From Streptomyces aureoverticillatus (GTDB lineage Bacteria; Actinomycetota; Actinomycetes; Streptomycetales; Streptomycetaceae): a stretch of 64,000 nucleotides of DNA. Below, piece by piece: positions 1-8,083 of this stretch (positions are counted from its first letter, which is position 1; each line of letters starts with the position of its first letter). The position numbers and the translations under genes are program-made. The notes under the pieces were generated by a model. That model was not told where the DNA came from. It did not search any database and worked only from the letters and a program-made list of their open reading frames with translations. The stretch spans positions 62,001 through 126,000 of the forward strand of contig NZ_BMSY01000018.1 in the NCBI RefSeq assembly GCF_014649395.1. Direction: 5' to 3'.

Positions 1-729
1 GGTGTACTTCTTGGCCCCGGCGTCGGTGAAGTCGATGCCGACCTTGGTGCCGTCTACCTTGTACGGGTGCGAACCGGCCTGCCACAGCAGGCTGGTGGTC
101 AGCCCCGCGTCACCGACGTCGCTGGTGATGTACGCCTTCGGGTTCGCCTTGTGCAGCTTGCGGCCGGCCTCGACGTACTCGTCCCACGTCGTCGGCACGG
201 CGATCTTGTACTTGTCGAAGACCTTCTTGTTGTAGAACAGCGCCATCGGGCCGGAGTCCATGGGCAGGCCGTAGATGCCGTCGCCGGACCTGACGGAGTT
301 CCACGGGCCCGGCGAGTAGGAGCGGCCGAGCTTGTCGGCGCCGTACGCCCTGAGGTCGGTGACGTCCTTCGTCAGGGCGTACTGGCCGAGGGCGTAGTAC
401 TCGATCTGCGCGACGTCGGGGACGCCCTTCTTCGCGGAGATGGCGTTCTGCAGCGCCTTGTACTGGTCGTTGTTGGTGCCCGCGTTGACCAGCTTGACGT
501 CGACCTTCGGGTACTTCTTCTCGAAGTCGGCCTCGACCTGCTTCAGGGTGGGCTCCCACGCCCACACCGTGACGGTTCCGCCCTTCTTCAGCGCGGCCCG
601 GATGTCGGCCGAACCGACCTTTTCCTGACTGGCGTTGCCGTCGTCGGAGCCGCCGCAGGCGGTCGCCGCGAGGGCGAGGGCGCAGACGAGGCCGAGGCCG
701 CGCGGCAGGCGGCGGGGGTGCTTGGGCAT
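1..729 (-). CDS. Sugar ABC transporter substrate-binding lipoprotein (partial, C-terminus beyond left edge)
   Basis: Extracellular solute-binding protein of the family 1 (maltose-binding-like) type that would capture a sugar or oligosaccharide outside the membrane and hand it to the two permeases encoded just upstream. The ATG start gives a basic N-terminus, a hydrophobic stretch and a lipobox ending at Cys25 (LAATAC), so the mature protein should be a membrane-anchored lipoprotein. The visible 243 residues contain the family hallmarks: a beta-strand with VWAWEP near residue 50, a YNKKVFDKY segment and a PTTWDEYVEAG segment. The gene is the last visible member of an operon controlled by the divergent LacI regulator. 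The ligand cannot be told from the sequence; the context suggests a plant-polysaccharide oligomer. Confidence 0.9.
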   Translation of the reverse strand, partial: MPKHPRRLPRGLGLVCALALAATACGGSDDGNASQEKVGSADIRAALKKGGTVTVWAWEPTLKQVEADFEKKYPKVDVKLVNAGTNNDQYKALQNAISAKKGVPDVAQIEYYALGQYALTKDVTDLRAYGADKLGRSYSPGPWNSVRSGDGIYGLPMDSGPMALFYNKKVFDKYKIAVPTTWDEYVEAGRKLHKANPKAYITSDVGDAGLTTSLLWQAGSHPYKVDGTKVGIDFTDAGAKKYT

Positions 730-794
730 GGCGATGCTTCCACTTCTTCGTGGTGGTGCTCGGGGACGGGACAGGGGTGACTGCCGTGCGGGGG

Positions 795-1736
795 CTACTC
801 CTTGACGCTTCCGGCGGCGAGCCCGGACCGCCAGTACTTCTGGAGCAGCAGGAAGGCGGCGATCAACGGCACGATGGTGACCAGGGAGCCGGTGATGACC
901 AGGTTGAAGACGGCCTCGCCGCCAGCCGTGGAGGCCTGCTTGTTCCAGGCGTCCAGGCCGAGGGTCAGCGGATACCAGTCGGGGTCCTTCAGCATGATCA
1001 GTGGCAGGAAGTAGTTGTTCCAGGTCGCGACCGTGGTGAAGAGCAGCACCGTGACGGTGCCGGGCGCGAGCAGCGGCAGGGCGACCTGGAAGAAGGTGCG
1101 CAGCTCGCCCGCGCCGTCGATGCGGGCGGCCTCCATCAACTCGGTGGGGACCGCCTCGGTCGCGAACACCCACATCAGGTACAGCCCGAACGGCGAGATC
1201 AGGGACGGGACGATGATCGCCCACGGGGTGTCGGTCAGGCCCAGCTTGCTGAACATCAGGAACGTCGGGACCGCGAGCGCCGTGGTGGGCACCGCGACCG
1301 CCCCGATGACGACCGCGAACACGCCGCGCCTGCCGGGGAAGTCGAACTTGGCGAGCGCGTACCCGCCGAGGACCGCCAGGAAGGTGGCCCCGCCGGCGCC
1401 CACCACCACGTACAGCAGCGTGTTGAGGAGCCAGCGGACGAACACGCCGTCCTGGTACGTGAACGTCTCGCTGATGTTGTCCCACAACGCGAAGTCCCCG
1501 TCGAACCACAGGCCGAACGAACCGGCCAGGCCCTCCTGTGTCTTGGTGGCGCTGATCAGCAGCCACAGCAGCGGTACGAGGCTGTACAGCACGAAGACGC
1601 CGGTGAGCACGGTCAGCAGGACGCTGCGCCGGGGGCGGCTCGGCGCCTGGCGGCGCGGGGCCCGCAGGCGCGGGGCGGCGGTGTGCGGCTTCGTCGCGGG
1701 CCGGGGGGCCGTGGTGGTGGCGGTCGGTCCAGTCAT
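795..1736 (-). CDS. Carbohydrate ABC transporter permease, MalG-type
   Basis: Integral-membrane permease of a CUT1 sugar importer. The chosen ATG gives 313 residues with a basic, Pro/Ala-rich cytoplasmic N-terminus followed by about six membrane segments. The cytoplasmic EAA loop is visible near the C-terminal third (MEAARIDGAG ... LPLLAPG) and would dock to an ATPase. It lies 5 bases behind the MalF-type permease and ahead of the binding-protein gene, in one operon. No ATP-binding subunit is encoded nearby; in Streptomyces such importers normally share MsiK. A longer upstream reading frame exists but overlaps the preceding gene, so the ATG at 1736 is preferred. Confidence 0.9.
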   Translation of the reverse strand: MTGPTATTTAPRPATKPHTAAPRLRAPRRQAPSRPRRSVLLTVLTGVFVLYSLVPLLWLLISATKTQEGLAGSFGLWFDGDFALWDNISETFTYQDGVFVRWLLNTLLYVVVGAGGATFLAVLGGYALAKFDFPGRRGVFAVVIGAVAVPTTALAVPTFLMFSKLGLTDTPWAIIVPSLISPFGLYLMWVFATEAVPTELMEAARIDGAGELRTFFQVALPLLAPGTVTVLLFTTVATWNNYFLPLIMLKDPDWYPLTLGLDAWNKQASTAGGEAVFNLVITGSLVTIVPLIAAFLLLQKYWRSGLAAGSVKE

Positions 1737-1741
1737 CGGGC

Positions 1742-2665
1742 TCACGCTCCCTTGCGCATGCCGCGCAGCTGGACCACATAGGCGACGATCATGGTGATCA
1801 CGCCCATGACGATGGCGACCGTCGCGGAGTAGTTGTGCTGCTGCCCGGAGAAGGACAGCGAGTACGTGTAGTAGTTCGGGGTGTAGTCGGTGGTGATCGC
1901 GTTGGGCGCCAGCTTCTGCAGGATGGCCGGCTCGTTGAACAGCTGGAAGCTGCCGATGATCGAGAAGATCGTGGCGATGACGAGGGCGCCGCGGATCGCC
2001 GGGAGCTTGATGGCCGTGATGACGCGCCACTGGCCGGCGCCGTCGATCTGCGCCGCCTCGTACAGGGAGTGCGGGACGACGCGCAGCGCCGAGTAGAAGA
2101 TCAGCATGTTGTAGCCGACGAACTCCCAGGTGACGATGTTGCCGATGGACGCGAGGACCAGGTCCGGTGAGAGCGGGTCGGGCAGCGAGACACCCAGGCC
2201 GTCGTTGATGTCACCGACGAGCCCGAAGCGGCTGCCGTACATGAAGCCCCACATCAGCGAGGCCACCACGGCGGGCACCGCGTAGGGCAGGAAGATCGAG
2301 ATGCGGAAGAAGTCCTTGCCGTAGAGGCGTCCGCTGTCCAGGGCGAGGGCGACGAGGAGCGCGATGCCCAGCATGATCGGCACCTGGACCGCCAGGAACA
2401 GCGCGACCCGCTCCAGCGCGGCCCAGAACTGGTCGTCCTTGAGGGCCTGTTGGTAGTTGTCGAGGCCCACGAACGTGGTGCCGCCGATGAGCCGGTCACG
2501 GAAGAGACTCAGATAGACCGAGTACGCGAGGGGCGCGAGGAAGACCAGGGCGAAGACCGCCACGAAGGGGCCGATGAACCCCCACCCCGTCCAGGCGCGG
2601 GCGCGCCGCCACGGCGGTCGGGAGGGGCGCCGCCCTGCGGCCACCGGTGGTTGAAGCGTCGTCAT
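1742..2665 (-). CDS. Carbohydrate ABC transporter permease, MalF-type
   Basis: First gene of a three-gene sugar-importer operon. The 307-residue product has six predicted membrane segments beginning with WGFIGPFVAVFALVFLAPLAY, and an EAA loop (LYEAAQIDGAGQWRVITAIKLP) typical of CUT1 permeases. It pairs with the following MalG-type permease to form the channel for the lipoprotein-delivered sugar. The start codon lies just downstream of two identical LacI-type operators (2678-2693 and 2721-2736), so repression by the divergent LacI protein is very likely. Confidence 0.92.
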   Translation of the reverse strand: MTTLQPPVAAGRRPSRPPWRRARAWTGWGFIGPFVAVFALVFLAPLAYSVYLSLFRDRLIGGTTFVGLDNYQQALKDDQFWAALERVALFLAVQVPIMLGIALLVALALDSGRLYGKDFFRISIFLPYAVPAVVASLMWGFMYGSRFGLVGDINDGLGVSLPDPLSPDLVLASIGNIVTWEFVGYNMLIFYSALRVVPHSLYEAAQIDGAGQWRVITAIKLPAIRGALVIATIFSIIGSFQLFNEPAILQKLAPNAITTDYTPNYYTYSLSFSGQQHNYSATVAIVMGVITMIVAYVVQLRGMRKGA

Positions 2666-2677
2666 GTCGTCCTCGCT

Positions 2678-2693
2678 ATGTTTGCGTAAACAT
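2678..2693. promoter_or_regulatory. LacI-type operator, copy 1
   Basis: The 16-mer ATGTTTGCGTAAACAT is an inverted repeat with a central CG and a single mismatched pair, the shape bound by LacI-family dimers. It sits 13 bases upstream of the MalF-type permease start, and an identical copy lies 43 bases away. The divergent LacI gene is the obvious ligand. Confidence 0.85.
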
Positions 2694-2720
2694 CGCGCGC
2701 CGTAAGGGGCTTGGGGTGTT

Positions 2721-2736
2721 ATGTTTGCGTAAACAT
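2721..2736. promoter_or_regulatory. LacI-type operator, copy 2
   Basis: Exact second copy of ATGTTTGCGTAAACAT in the divergent intergenic region. The 43-bp centre-to-centre spacing is about four helical turns, which would place two dimers on one DNA face and allow cooperative repression of both the importer operon and the regulator gene. Confidence 0.85.
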
Positions 2737-2833
2737 CCCGGTGGCGGAATGTCTACACTCCCCCGATGACGGTGGTCAAGGGTCCCGAGCGCCGTCACGG
2801 AAAACGCGGCCACCGCGGTGAACTGCGGCTCAG

Positions 2834-3919
2834 GTGATGAGGGAGACGGTGGAAGCAGCGGACAAGTCGGCGGCGGGCACGGCGCGCACACGGGGCAGGG
2901 CGCGGGCCGCACGCCGCTCGCAGAGTGCGTCCATGGCGGACGTCGCCCGCCTCGCCGGGGTCTCCTCGCAGACCGTCTCCCGTGTCTCCAACGGCTATTC
3001 GGGCGTCACGGAGGAGACCCGGCGGCAGGTGCTCGCCGCCATGAAGGAGCTCGGGTACCGGCCGAACAGCGCCGCCCGCGCCCTCAAGCGCGGGGAGTTC
3101 CGCACCATCGGCGTCATCACCTTCAGCCTCTCCAGCACGGGCAATGTGCGCACCCTGGAGGCGATCGCCACGTCCGCGGCGCAGGAGGGGTACGCGGTCA
3201 CGCTGCTGCCCGTGGCGGTGCCGACCCAGGACGAGGTGCGCGGCGCCTTCTCCCGCCTCGGGGAACTCGCCGTCGACGCCGTCATCGTCATCATGGAGGT
3301 GCACCTGCTCGACGCGGCGCGGCTGTCGTTGCCGCCCCACGTCCAGGTCGTCGTGGCCGACTCGGACGCCGGCGACCGCTACACCGTGGTCGACACCGAC
3401 CAGGCGGGCGGCACCCGCACCGCGGTGGAGCACCTGCTCGGCCTCGGCCACCGTACGGTGTGGCACCTGGCGGGACCCGAGGAGTCCTTCGCAGCGCAGC
3501 GCCGCGCGGACGCCTGGCGCACGACGCTCGCGGAGGCCGGGCACGTCCCGCCGCCGCTGGTGCGCGGCGACTGGTCGGCGGAGTCCGGCTACCGGGCCGG
3601 CCTGCGCCTGGCCGAACGCGCGGACTGCACCGCGGTGTTCGCCGCCAACGACCAGATGGCGCTCGGCCTGCTGCGGGCGCTGCACGAGCGCGGCCGGAGA
3701 GTGCCCGACGACGTGAGCGTCATCGGCTTCGACGACATCCCCGAGTCCGGCTCGTTCCTGCCGCCCCTGACCACCGTGCACCAGGACTTCGCCGAGGTGG
3801 GCCGCCGCTGCGTCCAGGGAGTCCTGCGCCAGGTGCGGCAGGGCGCCGCCGAGCAGGGCACCACACTCGTGCCGACGCGGCTCGTGGTGCGGGAGAGTAC
3901 GGCGGCGCCCGCGCGGTAG
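2834..3919 (+). CDS. LacI-family transcriptional regulator
   Basis: Sugar-responsive repressor. After a basic 30-residue lead, the helix-turn-helix is clear (MADVARLAGVSSQTVSRVSN), followed by the hinge helix (YRPNSAARALKRG) and a periplasmic-binding-protein-like effector domain with the typical C-terminal ligand segments (FAANDQMALGLL, IGFDDIPESG). Length of about 361 residues is usual for the family. It is divergent from the 2665-1 importer operon and faces two identical palindromic operators, so it probably represses the importer and itself until the transported sugar or a derivative binds. The start is either GTG 2834 or ATG 2837, and no strong ribosome-binding site separates them. Confidence 0.92.
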   Translation: MMRETVEAADKSAAGTARTRGRARAARRSQSASMADVARLAGVSSQTVSRVSNGYSGVTEETRRQVLAAMKELGYRPNSAARALKRGEFRTIGVITFSLSSTGNVRTLEAIATSAAQEGYAVTLLPVAVPTQDEVRGAFSRLGELAVDAVIVIMEVHLLDAARLSLPPHVQVVVADSDAGDRYTVVDTDQAGGTRTAVEHLLGLGHRTVWHLAGPEESFAAQRRADAWRTTLAEAGHVPPPLVRGDWSAESGYRAGLRLAERADCTAVFAANDQMALGLLRALHERGRRVPDDVSVIGFDDIPESGSFLPPLTTVHQDFAEVGRRCVQGVLRQVRQGAAEQGTTLVPTRLVVRESTAAPAR

Positions 3920-3956
3920 GCCGGTGGCCGCGTGCGGGGCGACCGCCGCGGGAACG

Positions 3957-4037
3957 GGGTCCGGCCCTGTCGTGTCGCCGCGGGGGCGGGTCCGGCTCTG
4001 TCGGATCGCCGTAGGTACGGGTCCGGCCCTGTCGGAC
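3957..4037 (+). repeat. 31-bp tandem direct repeats upstream of a promoter
   Basis: GGGTCCGGCYCTGTCG begins at 3957, 3988 and 4019, exactly 31 bp apart. The second halves of the units are similar for the first two copies and diverge in the third. A partial fourth copy may precede them (from about 3937). The array ends directly before the -35 box at 4041. Three helical turns between copies suggests an activator array, but it could equally be slippage debris. Confidence 0.7.
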
Positions 4038-4040
4038 GTA

Positions 4041-4069
4041 TTGACGCAGCCTCCTCGCAATCCTAGGTT
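4041..4069 (+). promoter_or_regulatory. Housekeeping-type promoter
   Basis: TTGACG (4041-4046), a 17-base spacer and TAGGTT (4064-4069) match the consensus for the principal Streptomyces sigma factor. It points at the broken gene starting at 4125, so a functional-looking promoter now drives a remnant. Confidence 0.7.
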
Positions 4070-4095
4070 CTGGCCTGGTCGAGCACACGAACCTA

Positions 4096-4111
4096 GTTCG
4101 AGATACCGAAC
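4096..4111 (+). promoter_or_regulatory. Putative operator GTTCGAGATACCGAAC
   Basis: Inverted repeat with arms GTTCG and CGAAC, located between the promoter at 4041-4069 and the ribosome-binding site CAGGAGAG. Close relatives occur at 8008-8023, 9219-9234 and 21522-21537, always just upstream of wall-degradation genes or remnants. A bound repressor here would block transcription. Confidence 0.55.
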
Positions 4112-4124
4112 ACCAGGAGAGCTC

Positions 4125-4413
4125 ATGGAACCGCCCCTGCCCAGACGGCACTTCCTTCGCGGCGCCGCGCTCGCCGCCGCGGCACCGGCGCTGGCCTCGC
4201 TGCCCGCGGGCCCGGCGGCCGCGACGCCCCGGACCGCGGGAGCCGAGAGGGCGGTACCGGCCGCCTTCCGCCGCCCCCTTCCGGACCAAGGACGCCCTGG
4301 TCCGGCACGTGGAGGCCACGGTGCGGCGCTGGGTGTCCGACCGGCTGCTCACGGAGGCCGACGGGCAGAAGGCGGTCCGCACGGCCAGGGACGCCGCGTA
4401 CGAGAACGAGTGA
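4125..4413 (+). pseudogene. Broken Tat-exported protein (signal peptide plus C-terminal tail)
   Basis: An ATG with a good ribosome-binding site opens a Tat signal peptide (RRHFLRGAALAAAAP, then an Ala-rich tail to about residue 38). Around 4272-4278, in a run of C residues, the reading frame slips. One base fewer would join it to an in-frame tail that ends at the TGA at 4411-4413 and reads TKDALVRHVEATVRRWVSD followed by about 23 residues. The joined product would be only about 95 residues, far too short for an exported enzyme, so a large internal deletion plus frameshift is likely. The promoter and operator upstream are intact. The parent family is not recognised. Confidence 0.6.
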
Positions 4414-4456
4414 GAGCCCCTCTTCGAACGCCCGCCCCCCGTCCGGCGACCGCTGC

Positions 4457-4846
4457 TCAGCGCGCCGGGCCGCCGGGCTTCGGCTCGAGGTCCTGCGGCA
4501 CGGGCGCCGCGTCGGTGCCCGTGTCGCGGACCCGGCCGTAGCGGACGATGCCCCGTGCCGGGTCCGGCGCCTGCAGCAGGTCCTGGGTGACATACGCCCG
4601 GTCGACCGGCATGACGGCGAGGTTGTAGTCGGCGCCACGCTCGTTCTGGCGCAGGGTGACCGCGCCGTCGAGGTGGTAGTACTCGTTCTGCCACATCTGC
4701 TGGGCGCCGGGCGGCAGTTGGATGAAACCGGTCTCCTTGGAGCCCATCCAGGTGTGCGGGCGGTCGGGCACGCCCGGCACCTGGTCGTCCGTGCGGCGGC
4801 CGCCACCGGACGCGGCGTGGAAGAGCTTGCCGTCAAGACCCGTCCA
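4457..4846 (-). pseudogene. C-terminal fragment of an unrecognised protein
   Basis: A G/C-third-position-biased frame of about 125 residues ends at the stop at 4457. It includes LDGKLFHAASGGGRRTDDQ, a TWMGSKETGFIQLPPG segment and DYNLAVMPVDRAYVTQDLLQ. It has no start of its own: at about 4846 it runs into the truncated sigma-factor fragment in another frame. It therefore looks like the tail of a larger gene whose front was deleted. Its composition suggests a secreted or carbohydrate-related protein, but I do not recognise the family. Confidence 0.5.
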
Positions 4847-4989
4847 GGGTCGTCGACGTCCAGATGCCCGTCGAGGGCCCGGCCCACGATGTTGTACAGC
4901 AGCGGCAGGTGCGCGGCGAGGAGTTCGTCGCGGGCCGCGCGGTCGCCGTCGACGGCGGCCTGGACGAGGCCACTCGGCGGTGTGATCAC
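4847..4989 (-). pseudogene. N-terminal fragment of an RNA polymerase sigma factor (ECF-like)
   Basis: From a GTG at 4989, preceded by GGGGCAGGAG, the frame reads QAAVDGDRAARDELLAAHLP followed by LLYNIVGRALDGHLDVDD, the start of sigma region 2 as in Streptomyces sigma factors that continue with a VQET-type motif. Here the match stops abruptly after DVDD at about 4847, and the next bases belong to another gene fragment in a different frame. Regions 2.3-2.4 and 4 are missing, so the product cannot be a working sigma factor. A deletion or recombination has joined two unrelated genes. Confidence 0.6.
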
Positions 4990-5044
4990 TGACTCCTGCC
5001 CCTGCTTCACGTCACTTGCCGCACTCGCCGCTCGCCGCACTTGC

Positions 5045-6304
5045 TCACTTCGCGAACATCAGGGTGCCGAAGCCGAGCTGATCGTAGCCGCCGCTGTTGG
5101 GGCCGTGGTCGCCGCCTCCGCCCTCCGCGCGGCTCTTCTCCGCGATGGCGGTGATGTACGGCACGGGCAGGCGCCGGCGGCGCGCGTAGTGGTAGTGGAG
5201 CATGTCCCACACCGGGCGGACCTGGCCGCGCCCGATGTCGGAGACCACCGTCTGCTCCCGGTAGGCGCAATTCGTCCCTGTCCCCCAGGTGTACTTGGTG
5301 AAGGGCACGCTCTGGCCGAGGTTGTACTTGGCGACGTACTGGGCCGCCTTCATGAAGCGGTTGGAGTCGTAGCCGTACAGGTCGTCGCCCTGGTTCCAGG
5401 CCATCTCGCAGATCGCGCCCATCTGCCCCATGCCCATGACGGTGTGGCCCTGGTCGCGCCCCGACTCCTGCCACTGGCCGAGGCCCTGGTCGTCGTACAG
5501 GAAGGGCACGGCCTTCTTGACGGAGCCGTTTCCGGCGCCGTTCTTGAAGTACTCCACGGCCTGGTCGTACTTCGCCGTGTCGTCGCAGAGGATGCCGATG
5601 GCCATGACGGAGGCCATGGTGCACAGGTCCCAGTTGGCCCAGTAGTTGGTGATGCAGGGGCCGTTGTGCTCCCGCAGGAACTGGTTGTTCAACGGGTAGA
5701 AGACGTCGAGCATCATCTTCTGGAAGCGGGCCAGGTCGAAGCCCGCGTAGCCGCGCATCAGCTCGGCGGCGTTGGCGAACTGCCAGCCGTAGATCCCGGC
5801 CGCGAGGAACCGGTCGGCGTTGCCCGTGACCGTCTTGAGCGTGCCCGACCAGGCGTTGAGGATCGCGACGGCCGTGTCGCCGTGGGCGGCGGCGCCGGTG
5901 ACCTTCCAGCGCAGGGCGTTCTGGTAGGCGGCGTGGATGTCGCGGTAGAGGGTGGGGTAGTTCTGGCCCGCGCCGCCCCGGATGATCGTGTCCCTGGGGC
6001 TGGCCTTCCAGGTGGCGGCGGAGTGGCCGTTGGCGGTGAGCCGGTCGAAGCCGGACAGCCAGGGCTGGCTCTTGGCGGCGACCCGCACCTTGGCGCGGTT
6101 GAGGTCTCCGGCGTTGTGCAGCATCCCGGGGTGGGTGAAGGCGCGCTTGGCCTTCGCCCCGGTCCGCGGGGTGGCCGCCGCGCCCGCCTCGCCGCCGGAG
6201 AGGGCGGCCGGCGTGCCACCCGCGCCGGCCGCGACGGCGAGGCCGCCGCCGATCCCGAGGAGGGTGCGGCGGCTCATGGCGCGGTGCTTGTTGCCGTGAC
6301 TCAT
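5045..6304 (-). CDS. Tat-exported polysaccharide lyase, alginate-lyase superfamily
   Basis: Secreted lyase of 419 residues. The N-terminus carries a twin-arginine signal (SRRTLLGIGGGLAVAAGAGG). The body is an alpha/alpha-barrel of the chondroitin-AC/alginate-lyase type. Recognisable segments are THPGMLHNAGDLNRAKVRV at the mature start, ITNYWANWDLC (the Asn/Trp active-site helix), QGHTVMGMGQM with the likely catalytic His, and YGYDSNRFMKAAQYV. Members cleave uronate-containing polysaccharides such as glucuronan, alginate or polygalacturonate by beta-elimination; the exact substrate is not clear, and the setting favours pectin or glucuronan. The start has AGGAG eight bases upstream, and a LacI-type palindrome lies at 6354-6361. 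Confidence 0.75.
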   Translation of the reverse strand: MSHGNKHRAMSRRTLLGIGGGLAVAAGAGGTPAALSGGEAGAAATPRTGAKAKRAFTHPGMLHNAGDLNRAKVRVAAKSQPWLSGFDRLTANGHSAATWKASPRDTIIRGGAGQNYPTLYRDIHAAYQNALRWKVTGAAAHGDTAVAILNAWSGTLKTVTGNADRFLAAGIYGWQFANAAELMRGYAGFDLARFQKMMLDVFYPLNNQFLREHNGPCITNYWANWDLCTMASVMAIGILCDDTAKYDQAVEYFKNGAGNGSVKKAVPFLYDDQGLGQWQESGRDQGHTVMGMGQMGAICEMAWNQGDDLYGYDSNRFMKAAQYVAKYNLGQSVPFTKYTWGTGTNCAYREQTVVSDIGRGQVRPVWDMLHYHYARRRRLPVPYITAIAEKSRAEGGGGDHGPNSGGYDQLGFGTLMFAK

Positions 6305-6353
6305 GGGGGGCTCCTGAGTGGTTGGGGGGGAGGAGTCGTTCAGGAGTCGTGGG

Positions 6354-6361
6354 AAGCGCTT
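6354..6361. promoter_or_regulatory. Putative LacI-type operator, core AAGCGCTT
   Basis: Perfect 8-bp palindrome inside GGGAAGCGCTTGCGG, 50 bases upstream of the lyase gene. The same core occurs in the promoter regions at 9404 and 21504 and inside a gene at 23658. It resembles but differs from the CebR box. Confidence 0.5.
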
Positions 6362-6471
6362 GCGGATAACAGAAATCTTGCTCACCACGTGTGCCGCCCG
6401 CGGGGGGGCGGGCGCCGGGTCGGTGTTCCGCCGAACGGGGCCAGTGGGTGGTCGGCGCCGCGGACCACGGC

Positions 6472-7980
6472 TCAGCTGAGCCGGATGACGTTCCAGGACA
6501 ACGGCTCCAAGTCCGCGTGCAGCACGCCGTCCCGCAGGGACGTGTCCGCCACCGCGTGCGGGGCGACCCGTTCCGGGTCCTCGCGGGTGTTGCGGGCCTC
6601 CGGGTCGGTGTCGGCCAGCGCGCTGTGCTCGACGACCGAGGTCAACCCGAGCCCCGCCACGGTCACTTCGAGGGGAAGGGAGTCGCGCCGGCTGCGGTTC
6701 ACGGCGAAGACGGTGACGGTGCCGTCGGCCGCGCGGACCGCCGTGGCATGCAGCAGCGGCACCTCGCCGTACTTCGGTGTCGCGTACGTCGGTGAGTCCA
6801 CGCGTACGTCGAGGACCCGGCCGCGTCCGTGCCGCGAGGCCTGCGCGAAGGGGAAGAACGTCGTCTGCCGCCAGGCCGGTCCGCCCGGCTCGGTCAGGAT
6901 CGGCGCGATCACGTTGACCAGTTGGGCGAGGCAGGCGACGGCCACGCGGTCCGCGTGCCGGAGGAGCGCGATGAGCAGCGAGCCGACGACGACGGCGTCC
7001 GTGACGCTGTAGTTGTCCTCCAGGAGGCGTGGGGCCTCCGGCCAGTCCGGGGCGGCGGGCCGCGCCTGGAACGCGGACATGTACCAGACGTTCCACTCGT
7101 CGAAGGAGAGGTGGATCCGCTTCTTCGACTTCAGCCGGGCGCCCACGTGGTCACAGGTCGCGACCACGTCCTCGATGAAGGACTCCATGTCGACGGCCGA
7201 GGCGAGGAACGAGTCGCGGTCGCCGTCGATCTCCTCGTAGTAGGCGTGCAGCGAGACGTGGTCGACGAGATCGTAGGCCTCGGCGAGCACCGTGGCCTCC
7301 CACGCGCCGAAGGTGTCCATGGCCCGGTGCGACGAGCCGCACGCCACCAGTTGCACGGACGGGTCGATCTGGCGCATGGCACGGGCCGTCTCCGCGGCGA
7401 GGCGGCCGTACTCCTCGGCCGTCTTGTGGCCCGTCTGCCAGGGCCCGTCCATCTCGTTGCCCAGGCACCACAGCCGGATGCCGAAGGGCTCCTTGTCGCC
7501 GTGCGCGGCCCGGAGGTCGGAGAGAGCCGTGCCGGCGGGGTGGTTGGCGTACTCCTGCAGCTCCAGGGCCTCGGCCACTCCCCTGGTCCCGAGGTTGACC
7601 GCCATCATCGGCTCGGTCTGCGGGCCGATCTGCTTGAGGAAGGCGATGTACTCGGACAGGCCGAAGCGGTTGGACTCCGTCGACCGCCAGGCCAGGTCGA
7701 GGCGGCGTGGCCGCTCCCCGACGGGGCCGACGGAGTCCTCCCATTTGTAGCCGGACACGAAGTTGCCGCCCGGGTAGCGGACGGTGGTGACGCCGAGTTC
7801 GCGGATCAGGTCGAGTACGTCACCGCGCAGGCCCGCCTCGTCCGCCGTGGGGTGGCCCGGCTCGTGGATGCCGGTGTAGACGCAGCGGCCCAGGTGTTCC
7901 ACGAAGGAACCGAAGAGCCGGGGGTCGACGTCACCGACGGTGAAGTCCGGGTGCAGGGTGAAGCGGGCAGGACGGGTCAT
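6472..7980 (-). CDS. Alpha-L-arabinofuranosidase, GH51
   Basis: Cytoplasmic retaining glycosidase that removes alpha-L-arabinofuranosyl units from arabino-oligosaccharides. The 502 residues lack a signal peptide and match the GH51 length. The (beta/alpha)8 barrel shows RYPGGNFVSGYKWEDSVGP, the acid/base Glu176 in CLGNEMDGPW and the nucleophile Glu295 in SFDEWNVWY, at almost the same positions as characterised GH51 enzymes. The C-terminal beta-domain ends in LSWNVIRLS. The gene stands alone, with GAGGAG before the ATG and a GTTCGA-type motif at 8008-8023. It fits with the importer and the GH43 enzyme as an intracellular arabinan-trimming activity. Confidence 0.95.
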   Translation of the reverse strand: MTRPARFTLHPDFTVGDVDPRLFGSFVEHLGRCVYTGIHEPGHPTADEAGLRGDVLDLIRELGVTTVRYPGGNFVSGYKWEDSVGPVGERPRRLDLAWRSTESNRFGLSEYIAFLKQIGPQTEPMMAVNLGTRGVAEALELQEYANHPAGTALSDLRAAHGDKEPFGIRLWCLGNEMDGPWQTGHKTAEEYGRLAAETARAMRQIDPSVQLVACGSSHRAMDTFGAWEATVLAEAYDLVDHVSLHAYYEEIDGDRDSFLASAVDMESFIEDVVATCDHVGARLKSKKRIHLSFDEWNVWYMSAFQARPAAPDWPEAPRLLEDNYSVTDAVVVGSLLIALLRHADRVAVACLAQLVNVIAPILTEPGGPAWRQTTFFPFAQASRHGRGRVLDVRVDSPTYATPKYGEVPLLHATAVRAADGTVTVFAVNRSRRDSLPLEVTVAGLGLTSVVEHSALADTDPEARNTREDPERVAPHAVADTSLRDGVLHADLEPLSWNVIRLS

Positions 7981-8007
7981 GACTCCTCAATCTGTGTCCG
8001 CGTTCGT

Positions 8008-8023
8008 ATCCGGTATGTCGAAC
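8008..8023 (-). promoter_or_regulatory. Putative operator, GTTCGACATACCGGAT on minus strand
   Basis: Lies 28 bases upstream of the GH51 start. It matches the 4096-4111 site in 12 of 16 positions, and a wider arm (GTTCG at 8002, CGAAC at 8019) makes a longer inverted repeat. It is part of the recurring GTTCGA motif set. Confidence 0.45.
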
Positions 8024-8083
8024 ATTGATCGATGATTCGTGCAGACGACAGGCCGGCTCGGATCTGGGCGCCGGGAGGGGCGG

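Noticed and set aside
6829..8028. Long open frame antisense to the GH51 gene
   Set aside because: It exists only because of base composition. Its product is Gly/Val/Arg-rich with no family features, and the GH51 gene on the other strand is complete with catalytic residues.
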